Notes under the pieces: model-generated | The model's input: the letters and a program-made list of their open reading frames with translations, nothing else | Database searches by the model: none | Told to the model about the DNA's origin: nothing | In this document: positions 58,782 to 64,000 of the stretch, piece after piece | How the letters are laid out: every line of letters starts with the position of its first letter | How positions within the stretch are numbered: position 1 is the first letter of the stretch | Origin: Aggregatilinea lenta | Lineage (GTDB): Bacteria > Chloroflexota > Anaerolineae > Aggregatilineales > Aggregatilineaceae | DNA: 64,000 bases | NCBI RefSeq assembly: GCF_003569045.1 | Contig: NZ_BFCB01000001.1 | Coordinates: 651,189 to 715,188, forward strand | Direction: 5' to 3' | Program-made: the position numbers and the translations under genes

Positions 58782-59264
58782 CTACTCGATCCCCTTCCAG
58801 AGCCGCCTTACGATCGTCGTGTAGCCTAACTTCTCGTAAAACGCGATTGCATCCTCGTTGAATTCCCATACCGACAGTTCGATCTCTGCAAGGCCCTGTT
58901 CGTGTGCCCACGCATGGACCTCATGCATCAGCGCCTGCCCGATGCCCATCCGCCGGTATGCATTCAGCACCGCCACATTATCCACAACCAACCAGCGGCG
59001 CGGCACAAACATGGGCAAATCGGGGTTGTGCCGCACCAGCGCCGACAGGAATCCGGCAATCATGCCGTCGTGTTCGGCAACGAGCAGCAGCGATTCCGGG
59101 TTTTCCAGCATGTCGATGAACCACTCCAGAGGCCGCGCTGGTTCATCAAAGGGACGAAAGAAATGCGGGAGCGCGCCGGCATGAAAACCGTCCAACTCCC
59201 TTATGACGGGACACAGTCCCTCGTAGTCATCGCGCCGGGCGACTCGGATGTTTGTCATATCCAT
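58782..59264 (-). CDS. GNAT-family N-acetyltransferase
   Basis: This 160-residue protein has a GNAT fold: the acetyl-CoA loop YRRMGIGQALMHEVHAW, a preceding beta-4 (RRWLVVDNVAVLNA) and the C-terminal VWEFNEDAIAFYEKLGYTT motif common to RimI-like proteins. Its substrate is unknown. It lies between aroE and tyrS in the same direction, but with 76- and 116-base gaps, so it may or may not be part of the aromatic operon; a 7-bp hairpin (GCTGTCG/CGACAGC, 59286-59305) sits between aroE and its start. Confidence 0.9.
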   Translation of the reverse strand: MDMTNIRVARRDDYEGLCPVIRELDGFHAGALPHFFRPFDEPARPLEWFIDMLENPESLLLVAEHDGMIAGFLSALVRHNPDLPMFVPRRWLVVDNVAVLNAYRRMGIGQALMHEVHAWAHEQGLAEIELSVWEFNEDAIAFYEKLGYTTIVRRLWKGIE

Positions 59265-59340
59265 GTGCTGCTGCTCGTGGTTTCAGCTGTCGAAGAGACG
59301 ACAGCCGAATTTCAGTGATTGATGGCTTTCCTGATGGGCG

Positions 59341-60180
59341 CTACATCGGCAGGCGCGACCGCTGCCGCGCGGAATGCATTCCCATCGCGGCGCGGGCGGC
59401 GGCAGCCATCACATCCACGGGCGGCGCGATCCCGGTCCACTGGACCTGCGCCAGCGCGCCCTGCTGCACCAGCATGCCCAGCCCACCAACGGCGCGTCCC
59501 CCGGCGGCGCGGATTTCCCGCATCAGCCGCGTCAGGGACGGATTATAAACCAGATCGTACAGCACGAGGTCCGGCGAAATGCGCACGCCGTCCGGCCAGG
59601 GCGAGCGGTCGATCTCCGGCCACATGCCCAATGGCGTGCAGTTGACGATCAGCGTGCCGGGCTGTGCCAGCCGGGGCAGCTCATTGTACCCCACCACATC
59701 CGCCCGGTCGCCCGGACTCCGGCTGATCTGCGTCACCCGCGCCGCGCCCGCCTGTTCCAGCGCGTAGCACACGCCCTTCGCGCTGCCGCCCGTGCCCAGG
59801 ATCACGCACTCGCGCCCTGCCGGGTCGATCTCGTGTGCATGCAGGTCGGCCAGGAACCCGGCCCAGTCGGTGTTATCGACCGTCAGCGATCCGTCCGGCC
59901 CCACGACGAGCGTATTCCCTGCGCCAATGGCCTGCGCCGCCGGGCTGATCACGCGCACCAGCGGGTGATCCATGATCGCCTGCTTGTGCGGGATCGTGAC
60001 GTTGAAGCCGCGCCACCCGTCCGCGACGTGCCGCGCAATCGTTTCGTGCAGTTCGTCCGGCGCGGCGGGAATCAGCACATAGTGCCAATCCAGGCCCAGC
60101 GCCTCGAACGCGGCGTTGTGCAGCGCCGGAGAAATGCTGTGCGCGACGGGCCAGCCCAACAGCCCGACCTGTTCCGTCAT
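59341..60180 (-). CDS. aroE: Shikimate 5-dehydrogenase
   Basis: This 279-residue NADP-dependent enzyme reduces 3-dehydroshikimate. Family markers are GWPVAHSISPALHNAAF, NVTIPHK with the catalytic Lys (K66), NTDWAGF with the catalytic Asp (D105) and the GTGGSAKGV nucleotide loop. The last segment GMLVQQGALAQVQWTG is also typical. Its ATG overlaps the aroA stop by four bases. Confidence 0.96.
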   Translation of the reverse strand: MTEQVGLLGWPVAHSISPALHNAAFEALGLDWHYVLIPAAPDELHETIARHVADGWRGFNVTIPHKQAIMDHPLVRVISPAAQAIGAGNTLVVGPDGSLTVDNTDWAGFLADLHAHEIDPAGRECVILGTGGSAKGVCYALEQAGAARVTQISRSPGDRADVVGYNELPRLAQPGTLIVNCTPLGMWPEIDRSPWPDGVRISPDLVLYDLVYNPSLTRLMREIRAAGGRAVGGLGMLVQQGALAQVQWTGIAPPVDVMAAAARAAMGMHSARQRSRLPM

Positions 60181-61505
60181 GACACGTCCGCTCCCAATGC
60201 CCGCAGCGTCTCCATGAAGCCAGGGAAGGAGTCGTCCATGCAGCGGGCGTCGTCGACGACCGTTTCCCCCTCCGCGACCAGCCCGGCCACCACGAGCGAC
60301 ATCGCCACGCGGTGATCGTCGTGGCCGTGCGCCGTCGCGCCGCGCAGCTTTTGCGGTCCCACGACGCGGAACCCGTCCGGGCGTTCTTCGATCTCCGCGC
60401 CCAGCTTGCGCAGCTCCGCCGCCATGACCGCGATGCGATCCGTCTCTTTGACGCGCAGCTCCTGCGCCCCGGTAACCAGCGTCTCGCCCTCGGCCTGCGT
60501 CGCGGCAACCATCAGCGCCGGGAACTCGTCGATCGCGCGCACGATCAAATCCCCGCCGATTGCAGCGCCCCGCAGCGCCGCGCGCCGCACGACCAGATCC
60601 GCGACCGGCTCGCCCGCTTCGTCGCGCTCGTTGACCAGCTCGATCTCCGCGCCCATCAAGCGCAAAATGTCCACGATGCCGGTGCGCGTCGGATTCACGC
60701 CCACGTTTTCGATCCGCACGGCGTCTCCGGCGGCCAGCAGCGCCGCCACCAGCGGGAACGCGGCGGACGACATATCGCCGGGGATGGTCAGATCCAGCGG
60801 CGCGAGTGTACTGCCGGGCGTCACCGTCACGCGCGGCCCCTCGACCGTCACGTTCGCGCCGACGCTGCGCAGCATGCGCTCGGTGTGGTCACGCGCCGGA
60901 CCCGGCTCGATCACCGTCACGGGGCCGTCCGCGAACAATCCGGCCAGCAGTACGCAGCTTTTGACCTGGGCACTGGCGACGGGCATTGGGTAGGTGAAGG
61001 AGTGGAGCGAAGCGGGAGAAATGTGCAGGGGGGCTTTACCATCCGAGTCTTCGATCTGCGCGCCCATTTGTCGCAGCGGATCGGTCACCCGGCGCATGGG
61101 ACGGCGGCGTAACTGGCCGCTGCCGTCCAACACGGACGGGAACGGTTGGCCCGCCATCACGCCCACCAGCAGCCGGATCAACGTCCCGGCGTTCACGCAG
61201 TCGATCGAGCCGTCCGGCGGCACGAGGCCGTGCAGCCCGCGCCCGTGCACCGTCAGCGTGGCCGCATCGTGCTGCTCGACGGTCACGCCCAGCGCCCGCA
61301 TCGCGCGCAGCGTCGCCAGCGTATCGCCCGCCGGGAGGAAACCGCGCACCTGCGTCACGCCATCTCCCAGCGCGCCCAGGATCAGCGCCCGGTGTGAAAT
61401 CGACTTGTCGCCCGGCACGCGGATACCAGTGGTGTTCCCGTTGGTCATCGTGCCGCGCAGCGCGCCGCCGGGCCGGACGTGGACCGTGATATCTGCGGTA
61501 ATCAT
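60177..61505 (-). CDS. aroA: EPSP synthase (3-phosphoshikimate 1-carboxyvinyltransferase)
   Basis: This 442-residue enzyme joins shikimate-3-phosphate and PEP. The N-terminal PGDKSISHRALIL block (K34, S35, R39) and the LNAGT-like CVNAGTLIR, RRPMRRVTDPLRQMGA, LRVKETDRIAVMAAELR and DHRVAMSLVVAG blocks are all present. The ATG at 61505 overlaps the tyrA stop (61502) by four bases. An internal ATG at 61448 would be a shorter alternative. Confidence 0.96.
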   Translation of the reverse strand: MITADITVHVRPGGALRGTMTNGNTTGIRVPGDKSISHRALILGALGDGVTQVRGFLPAGDTLATLRAMRALGVTVEQHDAATLTVHGRGLHGLVPPDGSIDCVNAGTLIRLLVGVMAGQPFPSVLDGSGQLRRRPMRRVTDPLRQMGAQIEDSDGKAPLHISPASLHSFTYPMPVASAQVKSCVLLAGLFADGPVTVIEPGPARDHTERMLRSVGANVTVEGPRVTVTPGSTLAPLDLTIPGDMSSAAFPLVAALLAAGDAVRIENVGVNPTRTGIVDILRLMGAEIELVNERDEAGEPVADLVVRRAALRGAAIGGDLIVRAIDEFPALMVAATQAEGETLVTGAQELRVKETDRIAVMAAELRKLGAEIEERPDGFRVVGPQKLRGATAHGHDDHRVAMSLVVAGLVAEGETVVDDARCMDDSFPGFMETLRALGADVS

Positions 61506-62362
61506 GAGATCGGTCGCTCCCCGTGAGAGGCGGTATACGCCCGCCGCGCCTGGACGATCTCGCCCAGGTCCTGCTGCAAGCCGGGCACGTTGTCCAGCAG
61601 TGTTTCGAAGTGTTCCAGCTCAGCGCGCAGCCGGGGCAGCAGGCGGCGCAGTTGATCCGCGTTGGTGCTGAACATGCCCGTGATCATATCCGCGTTGGTG
61701 CGTGCCAGCCGCGTCGCGCCGTCGAAGCCACCCGCCGCCAGATCGTACAGCGCGGGATCTTCGTCGGCGGCATTCATTGCCAGCCGCATCAGCGCGAAGC
61801 TGAGCAGGTGCGGCAGGTGGCTGGTGAGCGCCGTCAGGTAATCGTGCTGCTCGCGATCCATCCACAGCGGGACCGCGCCCACGGCGCAGGCCAGCGCCTC
61901 GGCCTGTTGGCGCGCGGCGTCCGTGGTGCGCGCCGTCTCGCACAGGACGAAATGCGCGCCCTTGTACAGCGTCGGGATCGCGTTCGCGTAGCCGTTTTCC
62001 GCCAATCCGCACATCGGGTGCCCGCCGACCGCGAACACATCGCCCGGCAGGCGGTCGAGCTGCGCGCAGATGCGCGTCTTGGTGCTGCCCAGGTCGATCA
62101 CCAGCGTACCCGCCGGGATCGACAACTGGGGAATGAGTTCGACTAGCTGGTTGGCCGGGATCGCCAGCACGACCACGTCCGCGCCGCCGTTCAGGCCGAC
62201 GCCGTCGATCACGCCCTGCGCCTGGGCGGTGCGCAGAACATCGGGATTCACGTCGTCGGCGGTGATGCGCCTGCACCTGTCGCGCAGGGCCATCGCCAGC
62301 GATCCGCCCATCAGCCCCAGGCCGACGACGTGAACCGTAAAGTCGCCGGGGGTTTTATCCAT
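61502..62362 (-). CDS. tyrA: Prephenate dehydrogenase
   Basis: This 286-residue NAD(P)-dependent enzyme decarboxylates and oxidises prephenate to 4-hydroxyphenylpyruvate. The Rossmann [10 protein letters not shown] starts at 14, with [12 protein letters not shown] and [14 protein letters not shown] (H115) as the usual catalytic region, and a helical C-terminal dimerisation part with [13 protein letters not shown]. No ACT domain is fused. ATG at 62362 (MDKTPGDF) overlaps the DAHP synthase end by eight bases; a longer frame to 62413 is unlikely. Confidence 0.95.
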   Translation of the reverse strand: MDKTPGDFTVHVVGLGLMGGSLAMALRDRCRRITADDVNPDVLRTAQAQGVIDGVGLNGGADVVVLAIPANQLVELIPQLSIPAGTLVIDLGSTKTRICAQLDRLPGDVFAVGGHPMCGLAENGYANAIPTLYKGAHFVLCETARTTDAARQQAEALACAVGAVPLWMDREQHDYLTALTSHLPHLLSFALMRLAMNAADEDPALYDLAAGGFDGATRLARTNADMITGMFSTNADQLRRLLPRLRAELEHFETLLDNVPGLQQDLGEIVQARRAYTASHGERPIS

Positions 62363-63398
62363 GCTGCGCCGCCGGGGTGTGCGTGGCAACCTTACGGCCC
62401 ACGATGGGCGCAAGCTGCGTGATCTTGCTCACCAGCGCGGCGAAGCGTTCCGGTTTGAGCGATTGCCGCCCGTCCGATTCGGCGTGGTCGGGGTCCATGT
62501 GCACTTCCAGGATCACGCCGTCCGCGCCTGCCGCGATCGCGCCCATCGACACGCTTTCGACGTATTCCCACTTGCCGACCGCGTGGCTGGGGTCCGCGAT
62601 GACCGGCAGATGCGACGCCAGCTTGAGTACCGGGATCGCGTTGAGGTCGAACGTGTTGCGTGTGGCCGTCTCGAAGGTGCGGATGCCGCGCTCGCACAGC
62701 ATGACGCGCATGTTGCCGTGGCTGAGGATGTATTCCGCCGCCATCAGCAGTTCCTCGATGGTGCTGCTCATGCCGCGCTTGAGCAGCACGGGATGTTGGC
62801 TTTCGCCCACGGCGTGCAGCAGCGCGTAGTTTTGCATGTTGCGCGCGCCGATTTGCAGCACGTCCGCGTAGTCACAGCAGACCTGCACCGTGGCCGGTTC
62901 CATGACTTCCGTCACGACCGGCAGGCCGGTTTGCTCGCGCGCCTCGGCCAGATAACGCAGGCCCTCTTCGCCCAGCCCCTGGAAGCTGTAGGGCGAGGTG
63001 CGCGGCTTGAAGGCCCCACCGCGCAGCGCCGTCGCGCCTGCTTCCTTGACGGCATAGGCCGTCTCGATGATTTGCTCGCGGCTTTCGACTGCGCACGGCC
63101 CGGCGATGATCGCCAGGTTCGGCCCGCCGACTTCGATCCCGTTGAGCGGGATGAGCGTGTCGTCAGGGTGATATTCGCGGCTGGCGATCTTATACGGATG
63201 GCTGACCGGCACTACATCCTGCACGCCGGGCAGCAGCCCCAACTGGTCGCGGTCCAGCGGACGCCCGCGCCCAATCACGCCGATGATGGTACGCTCCTTG
63301 CCTTCGGACAGGTGTACCTCGTAGCCAATCGAGCGGATGCGGGCGATGACTTCGGAAATATCGCGGGCAGTTGCGTTGGTGGACATGACGACGATCAT
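62355..63398 (-). CDS. aroF: DAHP synthase, type I-beta with ACT-like N-terminal domain
   Basis: This 347-residue enzyme performs the first step, condensing PEP and erythrose-4-phosphate. Residues 1-75 form a ferredoxin/ACT-like regulatory domain ([30 protein letters not shown]), as in Thermotoga DAHP synthase, where it mediates tyrosine inhibition. The catalytic barrel has [43 protein letters not shown] and [14 protein letters not shown] with metal ligands. It starts 55 bases after the chorismate mutase stop and overlaps tyrA by eight bases. Confidence 0.96.
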   Translation of the reverse strand: MIVVMSTNATARDISEVIARIRSIGYEVHLSEGKERTIIGVIGRGRPLDRDQLGLLPGVQDVVPVSHPYKIASREYHPDDTLIPLNGIEVGGPNLAIIAGPCAVESREQIIETAYAVKEAGATALRGGAFKPRTSPYSFQGLGEEGLRYLAEAREQTGLPVVTEVMEPATVQVCCDYADVLQIGARNMQNYALLHAVGESQHPVLLKRGMSSTIEELLMAAEYILSHGNMRVMLCERGIRTFETATRNTFDLNAIPVLKLASHLPVIADPSHAVGKWEYVESVSMGAIAAGADGVILEVHMDPDHAESDGRQSLKPERFAALVSKITQLAPIVGRKVATHTPAAQHG

Positions 63399-63453
63399 GG
63401 TGTTCCTCCGTGTGCCGGTGTGCGCCGGTGGTCTCTTGGATGCCCGAACAGGG

Positions 63454-63855
63454 TTATTGCGAAAGTGTGTTGGCTCGATCGGGGCGCAGTTGCCACGCGT
63501 CCCGCAGGTAAACGTGTTTGATCTCGCGCGCTGAGCGCGGCGTGTTCCACATGATGAGCACGCGCAGGACCATCGGCAGGCTGTGCGGCACGGCCATCTC
63601 GTGCGAGCACAGGATTGGCGCGTCGATCCAACCCAACTGCCGGGCCGCCACCGCCGGGAACTCGGCGTTGAGGTCCGCCGTGGTGGAGAAGAAGACGCTG
63701 CCGATGTCGTCTAGCTCGATCTCGTTGGCGTCGACCATCGCTTCGAGCAGCTCGCGGGTGGCGCTGAGGATCGCGTCCGCCGTGTTGGCCTCGACGGTGA
63801 TGGCGCCGCGCACGCCACGGCAGTAGTAAGAAGCGGCTAGCTTGGTAGGACTCAC
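63454..63855 (-). CDS. aroH: Chorismate mutase, AroH class
   Basis: This 133-residue protein matches the Bacillus AroH fold: [57 protein letters not shown] with the Glu and Arg of the active site and [15 protein letters not shown]. It rearranges chorismate to prephenate. I chose GTG at 63855 (MSPTKLAAS) because AAGGAGAACACC precedes it; ATG codons further upstream have poor ribosome-binding sites. It is the first gene of the aromatic operon. Confidence 0.93.
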   Translation of the reverse strand: MSPTKLAASYYCRGVRGAITVEANTADAILSATRELLEAMVDANEIELDDIGSVFFSTTADLNAEFPAVAARQLGWIDAPILCSHEMAVPHSLPMVLRVLIMWNTPRSAREIKHVYLRDAWQLRPDRANTLSQ

Positions 63856-63904
63856 GGTGTTCTCCTTCAAACGGTCCGAGAGACGCATTCCCGGACAAGG
63901 AAAC

Positions 63905-63939
63905 AAAAAGGGCGCTGAGCTTGTCTCTCAGCGCCCTTT
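63905..63939 (-). terminator. Hairpin terminator just upstream of the aro operon
   Basis: GGGCGCTGAG and CTCAGCGCCC (63910-63936) form a perfect 10-bp stem extended by AAA/TTT, and the minus strand continues with TTTTT. It lies 50 bases before the aroH GTG, so it may end an upstream gene or act as an attenuator. No T-box signature or leader peptide rich in aromatic residues is seen in the visible 60 bases. Confidence 0.75.
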
Positions 63940-64000
63940 CCCTTATTCGTTTCGGGTCGGGTTAGTGGCTTTCACCAGCAGGCAAGCTCGGATCTCCAGT

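Noticed and set aside
1-64000. CRISPR array or tRNA/rRNA genes
   Set aside because: No regularly spaced direct repeats with unique spacers, and no cloverleaf or rRNA-like sequence was seen; a covariance scan could still find an RNA I missed.

Overview
The window is GC-rich bacterial chromosome with dense, short-gapped genes. It holds no rRNA, tRNA or other marker gene, so the taxonomic reading is inference. An abundance of secreted and membrane-anchored proteins, many multiheme c-type cytochromes with simple signal peptides, an ABC polysaccharide exporter, a Thermotoga-like DAHP synthase and many REP-like intergenic repeats would fit a Chloroflexota bacterium (Anaerolineae-like).

Layout. 1-6950: assorted single genes: a cut-off hypothetical gene, a degenerate M28 peptidase homologue, an M32 carboxypeptidase, a Nudix hydrolase, a YciE/DUF892 ferritin-like protein, a NarL-type response regulator and a ScyD-like secreted beta-propeller. 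7199-12281: a HerA-like ATPase, a small ABM-like protein and a secreted SH3 protein. 12479-18574: a membrane-anchored glycoside hydrolase coupled to a GT39-like membrane glycosyltransferase, a DUF1328 peptide, an NDUFA9-like reductase coupled to a sucrase/ferredoxin-like protein. 18718-28463: an M16C (PreP-like) protease, a Ca2+-type P-ATPase, an alpha/beta-hydrolase fused to an acyl-CoA-synthetase-like domain, and a patatin. 28620-41608: thirteen leftward genes for making and exporting a surface polysaccharide (Wzm/Wzt-like exporter, glycosyltransferases, methyltransferases, DegT aminotransferase, NeuD-like acyltransferase), many joined by ATGA stop/start overlaps. 41717-46156: a DapA-family lyase and a soluble multi-PAS histidine kinase. 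46240-52289: a divergent island of four c-type cytochromes with 27 CXXCH motifs. 52638-63855: a leftward aromatic amino acid supraoperon that encodes all seven shikimate-pathway steps plus chorismate mutase, prephenate dehydrogenase and tyrosyl-tRNA synthetase; an IS3-family element sits between aroC and aroK.

How the parts work together. The aro cluster leads from erythrose-4-phosphate and PEP to chorismate, then prephenate, then 4-hydroxyphenylpyruvate, with TyrS using the end product. The polysaccharide cluster covers sugar amination, acylation, methylation, chain assembly and export. The cytochrome island looks like an extracytoplasmic electron-transfer or reductase module.

The most unusual DNA-level signal is a family of composite repeats made of two GC-rich hairpins, often preceded by a TTTTCAGT-rich stretch and sometimes carrying a GTAGGGGCG palindrome. 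Five copies lie in the same orientation. One is read in frame inside the GT39-like gene. Another was the landing site of the IS3 element, and the site can be reconstructed with a 3-bp duplication.
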